A stretch of 64,000 bases of DNA from Spiractinospora alimapuensis (GCF_018437505.1 NZ_CP072467.1:5170010-5234009); one strand, 5' to 3'. Counted from the stretch's first letter, positions 35,827-43,730 are shown. The notes: generated by a model from the sequence alone, not told the origin. Translations and numbers: made by a program.

Positions 35827-35913
35827 TCATCCGCACAGCTTGATGCTCGCTGAGCTGGGGATGGCGGCCTCCTCAGTGGGGACCTCCAACGCCTGGAGTT
35901 CGAGAACCTGCAT
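35827..35913 (-). CDS. Class III lanthipeptide precursor 1 (core ends C-G)
   Basis: A 28-residue precursor. The leader carries VLELQ (residues 3-7), fitting the hydrophobic 'LLxLQ' element recognised by class III synthetases. The likely core is AAIPSSASIKLCG. Ser20-x-x-Ser23-x-x-x-Cys27 matches the labionin/avionin ring pattern. The start is ATG 35913 with GGGAGGTGA five bases upstream, an ideal site that excludes longer frames. Unlike its two sisters, it has Gly after the Cys, which would block direct oxidative decarboxylation of that Cys. It is the third precursor in transcription order. Confidence 0.88.
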   Translation of the reverse strand: MQVLELQALEVPTEEAAIPSSASIKLCG

Positions 35914-36050
35914 GTCGTCACCTCCCTCTCGGGCCGGCCCGCCGCGGGGCCGATGTGCGCCGCCCCGGCGGAGCCAGTGGGCCCACGGGGCGACAGCCAC
36001 GACGGTGGAGCGCGGCAGCGAAGCGTCGTGGGGCGCGGGCCTCGCGGCGG

Positions 36051-36080
36051 GGTGTGCGGTGGACGAGGCCACCGCACACC
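36051..36080 (-). terminator. Hairpin after precursor 2
   Basis: Perfect 12-bp stem GGTGTGCGGTGG / CCACCGCACACC with loop ACGAGG, 13 bp past the stop of precursor 2. It is similar in sequence to the hairpin after precursor 1. Confidence 0.65.
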
Positions 36081-36093
36081 TACGTGCTGGGTC

Positions 36094-36177
36094 CTAACAG
36101 ACCTTCACGCTCGCTGAGCTGGGGATGGCGGCCTCCTCGGTGGGGACCTCCAGCGCCTGGAGTTCGAGAACCTGCAT
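36094..36177 (-). CDS. Class III lanthipeptide precursor 2 (core ends in Cys)
   Basis: A 27-residue precursor whose first 23 residues are identical to precursor 1. The core ends SSASVKVC, with Ser20-x-x-Ser23-x-x-x-Cys27 and the ring Cys as the last residue, the arrangement needed for an avionin if a decarboxylase acts. The start is ATG 36177 with an ideal GGAGGTGA site. It arose by tandem duplication; the repeat unit is about 244-264 bp including leader and hairpin. Confidence 0.88.
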   Translation of the reverse strand: MQVLELQALEVPTEEAAIPSSASVKVC

Positions 36178-36294
36178 GTCGTCACCTCCTTCGTGGTTCG
36201 CTGGGCCGTGCGTCGTGGGGTCCATGGACAGCGGGCCGCTCACGATGGCCGAGCGGAGCAGCGGAGCGTTCCGATGCGCCACGGGCCCCCACGG

Positions 36295-36317
36295 GTGCGG
36301 CGGCCGGGCCGCCGCAC
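36295..36317 (-). terminator. Hairpin after precursor 3
   Basis: 10-bp stem GTGCGGCGGC / GCCGCCGCAC with a 3-nt loop, between precursors 3 and 2. It shares the GTGCGGCGG arm with the other two precursor hairpins. Confidence 0.55.
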
Positions 36318-36337
36318 GTCCTGGGAGAAACTCGGCC

Positions 36338-36421
36338 TCAGCAGAACTTCACGCTGGCCGAGCTGGGGATGGCGGCCTCCTCAGTGGGGACCTCCAGCGC
36401 CTGGAGTTCGAGAACCTGCAC
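36338..36421 (-). CDS. Class III lanthipeptide precursor 3 (core ends in Cys)
   Basis: A 27-residue precursor with the same leader as the other two and a core ending SSASVKFC. The start is GTG 36421 rather than ATG, with GGGAGGTGA five bases upstream. That site lies inside the last codons of the synthetase gene, whose stop is 4 bp away, so translation is probably coupled. The ring pattern Ser20-x-x-Ser23-x-x-x-Cys27 is kept. It is the first precursor to be transcribed after the synthetase. Confidence 0.87.
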   Translation of the reverse strand: MQVLELQALEVPTEEAAIPSSASVKFC

Positions 36422-36425
36422 GTCG

Positions 36426-39038
36426 TCACCTCCCTCTGTGGTCACGGACACCAACCCCGTCCCGGTCGGGCTCGGGCATCGGGGTCGCCGGTGCCAGCCC
36501 GAGGAACGGGAGCTTGACGAAGTCGGGCGCGCGCAGCAGCTCCAACGTCGCGAGCGCCCCCGCGCTGCCGGTCGCGAAGTCGCAGGACGCGCGAACCCCG
36601 AGGTCACCGACGAGGTGCGCCCCATCGGCGTCGCGACACAGGAAGAGGTGCAGCAGCTCTGGGTAGGACCCGCGCAGCGTGCTGGCCTCGCAGCGGTTCC
36701 CCAGGGCGAGCGCACCGAGTACGAGCCCGGAGAATCCGGAGAACACCCCGGGCAACGCCGTGAACCGGGCGGCGGCCCCCGACGCCAACCGTGGCACCGC
36801 GGCCGCGAGGTCCGACACCTCCCGATGGGTGAGCAACGCCGAGGCGGCGACCGCGATCCCCATGCTGCCCACCCCGAGGTAGGGCAGGTGCCGTCGGCCG
36901 TCGTCGACGCGTAGGTCGCCGTTGGCGGTGGTGGCGCATCGGTCGAGGTCACGGCGTAGCGCGGACTCCGCGACGTCCAACCATCGGTCGTCGCCAGTGC
37001 GCTCCGCCCACCGGGTGAGGAACAGGGCGACGCCGCTCCATCCGTCCAACAGCCCGCCGGGCAGTACCGCGAGCCCCGGCTCGTCCAGGAGCTCCTCGGC
37101 GATCCGCTCGGCGCAGCGGGCCCCCACAGCGCGCATGTCGGTGCCAAGCTCCGCGTCGCCGGCGAGATAGGCGGCCATGAGTCCGACGCCCGCCAGCCCG
37201 GATCGCAGCGACGGATCGGTCGTGGCGTCGAGGTCACGATGGACCGGGTCCATCGCGTGGCGGGCCAGGGCCGGGTCGCCGTGGGCGGCGAGATACCAGG
37301 CGATTCCGGCGGCTCCCTCCCACAGGCCAGGCGGGATCGCGGGATCAACGATGTCGGTCTCCACCAGGCGTGCCAGCCAGGAGTCGAACTCCGTGGGTGG
37401 TTCGACCCCGCCGGCGCGGAGCGTCCACAGGACGCCGGCGGTGCCGTGGGCGAGGCCACCACCCGCCCAACGGTGGCGAAACTGCGCGGGGTCACCGGGA
37501 AAGAGCCGGTCCCGACGCGCGGGCCGGGCGGTGGCCAGGATCGAGCGAGCCAGGACCCCGCACAGTGGGCGGACCTCGCGCGGAAGGTCGCGCGCCTCAG
37601 ACGGGCCGGCCCGCCATCGTGTGGGCCCGGCCGCGGCATCGGTCGGGTCCTCGGCGGCCGGGGCGGTGAAGTAGTCGGTGGGAAGGCCGAACCAGTCGAC
37701 TGCCGTGTCCGCGATCGCGCCCCGCAGGTCGGTGTCGAGGGAGATGTGGGAAACCAGCGGGAGGAAGAGGTCGAGGGTGAGCATCCGCAGCGAGGCGAGA
37801 TCGCGGGCCCTGCCGTCGCCCATGTCGGTCGCGTAGCCCGCCACACCCAACAACGGCCGGTCCGTGACGTCCACCGGGGCGCACATCTCGAAGTCGACGA
37901 CGCGGACCGTCAGGTCGTCGTCCACCAGGATGTTGTTGGGGTTGAGGTCACGGTGGGCCCACCCCCGGCGATGCATCTCGTCGACCACGCGGCGGCAACC
38001 CGCGACGATCGTCTCCACGTCCGATCGGTAGCGCTTGAGATCCTCGGCGGAGTGACACGTCTGGAGCAGGGGGTTGTTCAGGGCGCGCCAGGTCGCGAGT
38101 CGCTCGCCCGGCATCTCGCTGACGGCGAGGAAGTAGTGCTCCCAGTGCTGCACCCCGGCGACCACACGGGGGATTCCCGGCACGGCCGTGAGGGCCCGGA
38201 GGGCGTCCTCCTCCTGGCGCAGTCGGGCGACGGAGTCGGTCGTGCCGTCGTCCCATCCGGTGTTCGACCGTGCCTCCTTCAGGACGACGGACTGACCGGT
38301 CGCCTTGTGTGTCCCCCGGTACACCCCACCGGCGTTGGAGAACTGCACCGCGGCAGTCACGGTGAAGGGAAAGTCGCCCACCACCGTGCCACGGTCGACG
38401 CCGGTCTCGATCCGGTCGGGCAGCGGCGCCCACTCCGGCGGGCGGAACGGGATACCACGAGTGTCGGCGACCGTCCTCCCCTCGGCGTCCCGCATCGCCA
38501 ACACCCGCGAGCCGGACGGCTGGTAGGTGTAGCGCGACTCGAAGGCGCCGTAGCGCAGGAACAACGGTCCCGCACGCCACCGTAGATCGGTCAGGATGTA
38601 GGGACCCCGAAACCCGGCCAGGCGCGCGTCGAGCGTGTCCAACGCGTGCTCGAGGGCTTCCTCGTCCCGGGGGTACAGGCAGAGGAACTTCCCGCTGGAG
38701 GTGCGGGGGGCGTTCTTGCCCGAGTAGGCGAGGAACAGCGCGCGGTCGCGGAGGAACTTGAACGAGACCGACCGCTCCACGCAGTAGCGCGCCGTGATGT
38801 CCAGCACCTGGGCCGCCTGGGCCGGAACCGTCGACACGTGGATCTTCCACCCCTGTCCCGGGAGCTCCTCGTCCGGCGGGGACACCACGCACCAGGGGCC
38901 CTCGCGGCGCACGTCCTGTCCCTCGACGATCGGCCCGACGAGGGCCTCGTAGTGGACGTTGTCGGCAGGGTTGTGGTTCTCCGGGGTGTCGAAGAACAGA
39001 TCCTTGGTCCACGTGTAGAGGTGCAGGGCTTCGCGCAT
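36426..39038 (-). CDS. Class III lanthipeptide synthetase (LanKC)
   Basis: An 870-residue trifunctional enzyme. It phosphorylates Ser/Thr of the precursor, eliminates phosphate to dehydro residues and cyclises with Cys. The N-terminal lyase domain is about residues 1-220. The kinase spans about 230-480, with 'GGVYRGTHKATGQSVVLKEAR' (ATP Lys), 'HRDLNPNNIL' (near 362-371, catalytic Asp) and 'VVDFE' (metal Asp). The LanC-like cyclase (about 520-850) has 'GLAHGTAGVLW' and 'LLDGWSGVALFL'. It lacks the Cys-Cys-His zinc ligands, which is the class III hallmark. It starts 2 bp after the GNAT stop and is followed by the three precursors. Confidence 0.93.
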   Translation of the reverse strand: MREALHLYTWTKDLFFDTPENHNPADNVHYEALVGPIVEGQDVRREGPWCVVSPPDEELPGQGWKIHVSTVPAQAAQVLDITARYCVERSVSFKFLRDRALFLAYSGKNAPRTSSGKFLCLYPRDEEALEHALDTLDARLAGFRGPYILTDLRWRAGPLFLRYGAFESRYTYQPSGSRVLAMRDAEGRTVADTRGIPFRPPEWAPLPDRIETGVDRGTVVGDFPFTVTAAVQFSNAGGVYRGTHKATGQSVVLKEARSNTGWDDGTTDSVARLRQEEDALRALTAVPGIPRVVAGVQHWEHYFLAVSEMPGERLATWRALNNPLLQTCHSAEDLKRYRSDVETIVAGCRRVVDEMHRRGWAHRDLNPNNILVDDDLTVRVVDFEMCAPVDVTDRPLLGVAGYATDMGDGRARDLASLRMLTLDLFLPLVSHISLDTDLRGAIADTAVDWFGLPTDYFTAPAAEDPTDAAAGPTRWRAGPSEARDLPREVRPLCGVLARSILATARPARRDRLFPGDPAQFRHRWAGGGLAHGTAGVLWTLRAGGVEPPTEFDSWLARLVETDIVDPAIPPGLWEGAAGIAWYLAAHGDPALARHAMDPVHRDLDATTDPSLRSGLAGVGLMAAYLAGDAELGTDMRAVGARCAERIAEELLDEPGLAVLPGGLLDGWSGVALFLTRWAERTGDDRWLDVAESALRRDLDRCATTANGDLRVDDGRRHLPYLGVGSMGIAVAASALLTHREVSDLAAAVPRLASGAAARFTALPGVFSGFSGLVLGALALGNRCEASTLRGSYPELLHLFLCRDADGAHLVGDLGVRASCDFATGSAGALATLELLRAPDFVKLPFLGLAPATPMPEPDRDGVGVRDHRGR

Positions 39039-39040
39039 GG

Positions 39041-39721
39041 TCAGCTCGAGTCTCCGTGTCGTACGGACTGTGCGAGGGAAATGGAGGTCCTGGGGTTGTC
39101 CGCCAAGTGACTGGCGAGAATCTTCCTCGCCTTTTCCTTTTCCTCCAAAGGAATGGTGGGCGGTATCGGGCCCATGTCGGGGGCGTTTGGTTGTACCGCG
39201 TCAATTTGGAAGTACTCATCGCGGAGAATCGACCAAACGATCATGTCGTGGTACTCGCCGTCCAGGAACAGAGCATCACGCATAATTCCGTCGATCGTCA
39301 ACAGGTTCGCGAAATTCGAGATCAGCATGTCCAGCATTCGATGGTTGTACGACGCCGTCATGAACTGCACACGGTGCGCGTCGTAGGACATGAACAGCAC
39401 CTCGGTCGCCCGGGCCATCGCCTCGGCCCCGAAACCGAGGTGCCATTTCCTCCTGTCGCCGACCGCGACCGTCACCTCGTAGTTCCGGTAGAACCCGGCC
39501 GTCTTGATAATGATGATTCCGATCGGGTTCTTACGTTTGTCGACGATCATCAGGAGACTGATCTCCTTGTTCAGGTACGCCTCGCGCACCTTCGCCGGGT
39601 CGTGACGGGTTATCTGGGTGTTGAGGAATCCCGCGCTGTCGGATCCGCCCGTGATCCAGTCACAAATGTCGTCGAATTCGGAAAGTCGCGGTGGACGGAG
39701 GTCGATCAGAGTTCCCTGCAT
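39041..39721 (-). CDS. GNAT-family N-acyltransferase
   Basis: A 226-residue GNAT protein of the RimJ/RimL-like type. 'EVTVAVGDRRKWHLGFGAEAMARA' fits the CoA/pantetheine-binding motif A region, and 'HRVQFMTASYNHRMLDMLISNFA' motif B. The last 40 residues are an extension. It sits directly before the synthetase with a 2-bp gap, so it belongs to peptide tailoring. In goadvionin biosynthesis a GNAT joins a carrier-bound acyl chain to the lanthipeptide N-terminus. A similar job here, using the acyl group on ACP 1 or 2, is my inference. GC content is lower than in its neighbours. Alternatives are simple acetylation or self-resistance. Confidence 0.78.
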   Translation of the reverse strand: MQGTLIDLRPPRLSEFDDICDWITGGSDSAGFLNTQITRHDPAKVREAYLNKEISLLMIVDKRKNPIGIIIIKTAGFYRNYEVTVAVGDRRKWHLGFGAEAMARATEVLFMSYDAHRVQFMTASYNHRMLDMLISNFANLLTIDGIMRDALFLDGEYHDMIVWSILRDEYFQIDAVQPNAPDMGPIPPTIPLEEKEKARKILASHLADNPRTSISLAQSVRHGDSS

Positions 39722-39791
39722 TGCCTTCCCTGGGTGCGCGTATCAGGCCGTGGGGCCGCGGACGGTGGAGGTGTCACGCGCGGGGCGCGGT

Positions 39792-41675
39792 TCAGGGCGT
39801 CTCCCGCGGGACGGATGGATCAGGGACCGCGCTGTCGGTGATCAGAAGTTGGGTCGCGGCCAGGTCGCGGTACATGGCGTCGACGCGTACGAGCTCGTCG
39901 TGCGTCCCCACGGCCCGGATCCGTCCCTCATCCATCACCAGGATCCGGTCCGCGCTGGCCACAGTGGACAGCCGGTGCGCCACGACGAGTACCGTCGTCT
40001 GTTCCCCCGCGCGCTGGATGAGGTCGCGCAACGCCGCCTCGTTGACGGCGTCCAGTTGCGAGGTGACCTCGTCGAGCAGGAGGAGGCGGGGTTCACGCAG
40101 GAGTGCGCGCGCGATCGCGAGACGCTGGCGCTCACCCCCGGACAGGCGGTTCCCCCGGTGCCCGAGGTCGGAGTGCACGGTGTCCGGAAAGCTGCCCACG
40201 AGCTGATCCAACCGCGTGCTCACCAGGACGTCGTCCACACGTCGCCGACTCACCCCGGTCAGCCCCAGAGTGAGGTTGTCCAGCGCCGTCCCCGCGATGA
40301 CCGGTGCGTCCTGTTCCACGTAGCCGATGCTGGTGCGCAGCGCGGTCGGGGGAGTGTCGTAGATGTCCTCACCGTCGATGAGGATCTGTCCCGAATCGAT
40401 CGTGTAGAACCGCTCGACCAGTGAGAACACCGTGGACTTGCCGGCCCCCGACGGGCCGACGATGGCCGTGATCCCCCGCGCCGGGACATCGAAGCTCACC
40501 CCGTGGTGGGTGGGGTGGTGACTTCCGGGATAGGTGAACACCACGTCGCGGAAGGAGAGCGTGGCCGGTCGGGCGACCGCCTCGGAGGTGGACGTGGCGC
40601 TCACCTCAGTGGCTCCCGTTTCGGGACGGGTGTCCGGCTCCGAGGCCTCCGGCGCCGCGTCGTTCTCCGCCGCCTCGTTCTCCGGCTCGGTCGCCACGTC
40701 CAGCACCTCCTGGATGCGGCGCACCGCCGCCGCGCCGATGTGGAAGTTGCGGGTGGCCGAGACCAGCGACCCCAGTGGGGGGATCATGTAAAAGAGGTAG
40801 AGGAGGAACGCGATCAGGGTCCCGATGGTGATCGCCCCGGTGGCGACCCGCAGCCCACCCACGCCGAGCACCACGAGAAACGCGAGCTGGATGGCCAGAC
40901 TCGACGCGGTACCCGACACCGCGCTGAGTTTGTTGAGGCTCAGTCCGTGCCGCCAGGCCCGGTGTGCCGCGTTCTCGGCCCGTTCGGCCTCCTGTCCCTC
41001 CGCGCCCGCGGCCTTGATCGTGCGGAAGGCGCCGAGGCTCCGCTCGATCACGGAACCGAGCTCGGCCACGCTCTCCTGGGTGCGCGTGGTCACGCGGCGG
41101 AGCCGAGGAATGATCAACGCGACTCCGCTCAGGGTGAGCAGCAGGACGACGAGTGTGACCAGGAAGAGCACCGGATCCATGAACGCCATGAACACGACGA
41201 TGGCGACCAGCATGATCGCGCCCGTCACCGACTCGACCATCGCCTGGGACACCATGGTCCGCAGCAACGTGGTGTCGGCGGTGAGGCGCGACATCAGGTC
41301 CCCGGGCTGGTACCGCGCCGACTCGGGGACGCGCATCCAGAGAATGCGGCGGATCAGCCCTGTTCGCGAATCGAGGACGACGGATTCGCCGACGCGGGAG
41401 AGAACGTAGTAGCCGAACGCGTTGAATACCGCGGAGAGGATGACGAACAGGGAGAGGAACACGAGCGGCCGAATGACCGTCTCGTCGACCTCCAAGGCGT
41501 CAACCACCATTCGGGTGGCGAACGGTTGGATCAGCCCGGCCAGGCTTCCGAGCATGGCGAGTATTCCGCCGAGGAACAGTGGCTTTCGGTACGGGCTCAG
41601 ATAGTCCAGGGTCTCGCGCCACGCCGACACCTGGAGCACACTGGGGCGGCCCGAATGCTCGTCATTCTCCGGCAT
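39792..41675 (-). CDS. ABC exporter (fused membrane and ATPase domains)
   Basis: A 627-residue half-transporter with six membrane segments in residues 30-310 and an ATPase domain from about 375. Walker A is 'GPSGAGKST' (407-415), the signature 'LSGGERQRLAIARALL' and Walker B 'LLLLDEVTSQLD'. An acidic, Ala/Glu/Thr-rich linker of about 40 residues (330-370) separates the domains. There is no N-terminal C39 peptidase domain, so it does not cut leaders. It is first in the operon before GNAT, synthetase and precursors, so product export or immunity is likely. The start is ATG 41675 after GAGGGATCT. Confidence 0.9.
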   Translation of the reverse strand: MPENDEHSGRPSVLQVSAWRETLDYLSPYRKPLFLGGILAMLGSLAGLIQPFATRMVVDALEVDETVIRPLVFLSLFVILSAVFNAFGYYVLSRVGESVVLDSRTGLIRRILWMRVPESARYQPGDLMSRLTADTTLLRTMVSQAMVESVTGAIMLVAIVVFMAFMDPVLFLVTLVVLLLTLSGVALIIPRLRRVTTRTQESVAELGSVIERSLGAFRTIKAAGAEGQEAERAENAAHRAWRHGLSLNKLSAVSGTASSLAIQLAFLVVLGVGGLRVATGAITIGTLIAFLLYLFYMIPPLGSLVSATRNFHIGAAAVRRIQEVLDVATEPENEAAENDAAPEASEPDTRPETGATEVSATSTSEAVARPATLSFRDVVFTYPGSHHPTHHGVSFDVPARGITAIVGPSGAGKSTVFSLVERFYTIDSGQILIDGEDIYDTPPTALRTSIGYVEQDAPVIAGTALDNLTLGLTGVSRRRVDDVLVSTRLDQLVGSFPDTVHSDLGHRGNRLSGGERQRLAIARALLREPRLLLLDEVTSQLDAVNEAALRDLIQRAGEQTTVLVVAHRLSTVASADRILVMDEGRIRAVGTHDELVRVDAMYRDLAATQLLITDSAVPDPSVPRETP

Positions 41676-41811
41676 TAGATCCCTCGATTCGGTGATCCCC
41701 GGTCAGGATGCATGTTTCCTGAAAGGGGTCATCGACCATTATGTGATTGGCCAATAACGGAGTCCATGGTCATGGGCCACGATTTTGGTCATGGGGTGTG
41801 TGCGCAAAGGT

Positions 41812-41845
41812 AATCCGCATGTCCCGCCGGCGGGACATACGGATT
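41812..41845. terminator. 34-bp near-perfect palindrome (terminator or operator)
   Basis: Two 17-bp arms meet without spacer (41812-41828 and 41829-41845), with one mismatch. It lies 28 bp past the stop of the DUF418 gene and 137 bp before the ABC exporter start, so it could terminate the first or regulate the second. Nearby are a perfect ATTGGCCAAT (41746-41755) and a direct repeat of TTGGTCATGGG-like sequence about 18 bp apart. Confidence 0.55.
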
Positions 41846-41873
41846 GAATTTGTGTGTGGGGTGGGTTCCCGAA

Positions 41874-43121
41874 TTAGGTTCGGGCGTGGGGGCGTCCGTA
41901 GGAGAGGCGGCGGAGCAGGACCTCGGCCGGGCCGCGTCGTCCGGCGCGTTCCATCAGGTAGGCCAGCACGACGGTCAGTGCCCACACGCCGACCGCGAAG
42001 GCGAGGAGGCTGGCGCTGTGGAGGTAGACGCCGAGCCCGAGTCCCCAGGCGGCCAGCAGGGGGGCGCTGATGACGGATTGGGCGAGGTAGCAGGACAGGG
42101 AACGTTTGCCCACGGCGGTCACGGCCGTCGTCACCACGCCGTGGTGGGCGGACCGTTGCCGGAGGTGGTGTCCGATGAGTCCGAACACGGCCACGTAGCC
42201 CAGGCCGCACAGGAGACCCGTGAAGGGCTGGGTGGACGCGAACGCCCACAGCGCGTTCTCCGGGACGTTCCAGACGCCCGTGTGGGACAGGGCGTGGGGC
42301 AGGCCGCCGAGCCACCCGACCGTGATTCCCACGACCGCCGTGGTGCGCAGGAGCCGGAGGTGCTTCCCGGCCTCCTCGAGGATCCGTCGGTTGGCCGCCC
42401 AGAAGGCGATCAGCATCGCGATGGGGACACTCAGGGTGAGTAGACCGGATGTCAGAACCACCACTGGCCATAGGGATATCCGCTCCACGGCCCCCGCGAC
42501 GTAGTCCGGGTTCTCGACGTTGTAGGAGAGCAGGACGATGTAGTCGCCGAAGCTCGTGTTCTCCATCGGGATGTCGCGGGTCGCCATGAGGTAGGCCCCG
42601 ACCGAGGAGAACACGGCCGCGAAGCCCAGCGCGAAGGTGCCGATGCCGGCCCAGACGAGCTGCGTTCTTCCGGTCCGGCGCAGGAAGAGCCACGCCAGCA
42701 CCAGGCCCGCGAGTCCGTACGCGCCGAGGATGTCGCCCACGAAGAGGAGGGCGGCGTGGACGAGGCCGAATCCGAGGAGCCACCAGTTCCTGCGGCGCAG
42801 CACCCGTCGGGCGTCGGATTCCGACGCGCCGGCGTTACGCTGCCGCAGGAATAGCTGCACCATTCCGTACCCGAACAGGAACGCGAACATCGGATAAACC
42901 CGCATGTCCACCGTGGTGATGATCAGTCCCTGCGTGATCTTGTCGATCGCCGATCCGTCGTCTGGGTGAAACCCGGACTCCGAAAGCTCACGGCCCAGCA
43001 GATAGATCGGTGTGTTCGCGATCGAAATCAGCAGCAACATGACGCCGCGGGCGAGGTCCGGTGCCAGTACGCGTTCGGTGGGTTTGGTGGGTCCTGGTGC
43101 GTCGGTACGCGTTTGGTTCAT
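41874..43121 (-). CDS. DUF418/YeiB-family membrane protein
   Basis: A 415-residue integral membrane protein with about 10 hydrophobic helices. The N-terminal 'DLARGVMLLLISIANTPIYL' and central 'RVYPMFAFLFGYGMVQLFLRQ' are the family's recognisable blocks, and the C-terminal DUF418 region includes 'GKRSLSCYLAQSVI'. The function of the family is poorly defined; it is related to acyltransferase-like membrane proteins. The start is ATG 43121 (GTG 43124 is possible). It sits upstream of the exporter operon and may belong to the biosynthetic locus or mark its right edge. Confidence 0.8.
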   Translation of the reverse strand: MNQTRTDAPGPTKPTERVLAPDLARGVMLLLISIANTPIYLLGRELSESGFHPDDGSAIDKITQGLIITTVDMRVYPMFAFLFGYGMVQLFLRQRNAGASESDARRVLRRRNWWLLGFGLVHAALLFVGDILGAYGLAGLVLAWLFLRRTGRTQLVWAGIGTFALGFAAVFSSVGAYLMATRDIPMENTSFGDYIVLLSYNVENPDYVAGAVERISLWPVVVLTSGLLTLSVPIAMLIAFWAANRRILEEAGKHLRLLRTTAVVGITVGWLGGLPHALSHTGVWNVPENALWAFASTQPFTGLLCGLGYVAVFGLIGHHLRQRSAHHGVVTTAVTAVGKRSLSCYLAQSVISAPLLAAWGLGLGVYLHSASLLAFAVGVWALTVVLAYLMERAGRRGPAEVLLRRLSYGRPHART

Positions 43122-43430
43122 CACCGGACACCTTTGGATATACGTCTATTTCATCGTAATTGTATGGTGGCGGTCTCTGGTGACGGAATAGCGCGCACGA
43201 GGAGATGTGTCGGGAAAAACGGTTCCCGAGGTCAATGTTCCGTCGGGAAAAGGTTGGTCTTTCGGGGAGTGTGTGTGGGCCGAAATCGACCGGGGGCGCA
43301 TTCCATCAGGAAGCCCACACGTTCCCGGTCGCCGCCGTGCCGGAGGGAGTGCCCGCTGCCGGCTGGCTGGTGCGTCGCGTTCGCACCGGGGAACGTGTGG
43401 GCGGAGTCCTGCTGAGGGGTGGTGGGTGAG
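43122..43430. other. Leader region with competing inverted repeats
   Basis: A 309-bp gap between ulaB and the DUF418 gene. Segment 43313-43326 (GCCCACACGTTCCC) can pair with 43389-43402 over 14 bp, or its first 8 bases can pair with 43273-43280. The two pairings exclude each other. A 74-codon rightward frame crosses it, but I cannot support it as a gene. Confidence 0.45.
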
Positions 43431-43730
43431 CTATATCCAACCCTGGGTCGTCAGCGCCTCGCGAAGGCTGGACGCGAGACCGTCCTGGTCCAGGAAGTCG
43501 TCGACCGTGAGCACGACCGGAGCCATGTCCTGCAGCTCACCAACGTGCATGCCCTGCCCGATCACCACGTCCGCCGTCATACCCCGAGCGGTCGACACGT
43601 CGGTGTTCTCCACCTTGGCGGGCACTCCCAGACTGCTGAGGGCGCCTTCGGCCGTCATCCTCAGGATCAGGCTGGTGCCCATGCCCACACCGCACACCGC
43701 GAGCACTGTCAGCGGTTCCGAGCGCGCCAT
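43431..43730 (-). CDS. ulaB: PTS ascorbate-type EIIB component
   Basis: A 99-residue phosphocarrier domain of the ascorbate/SgaB type. The phosphorylated Cys lies in 'VLAVCGVGMGTSLIL' (near residue 13). It would receive phosphate from an EIIA and pass it to substrate entering through the IIC protein. The start is ATG 43730 behind GAGGACACG. The EIIC gene lies 43 bp upstream on the same strand. No EIIA gene is visible in the window. Confidence 0.9.
   Translation of the reverse strand: MARSEPLTVLAVCGVGMGTSLILRMTAEGALSSLGVPAKVENTDVSTARGMTADVVIGQGMHVGELQDMAPVVLTVDDFLDQDGLASSLREALTTQGWI

Noticed and set aside
36426-39038. Class II (LanM) or class IV (LanL) synthetase
   Set aside because: It has a lyase-kinase-cyclase order, but the cyclase lacks the zinc Cys-Cys-His set, which fits class III.
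43205-43429. Small plus-strand gene of 74 codons between ulaB and the DUF418 gene
   Set aside because: It has no ribosome site or recognisable domain, and it coincides with the inverted-repeat structure.
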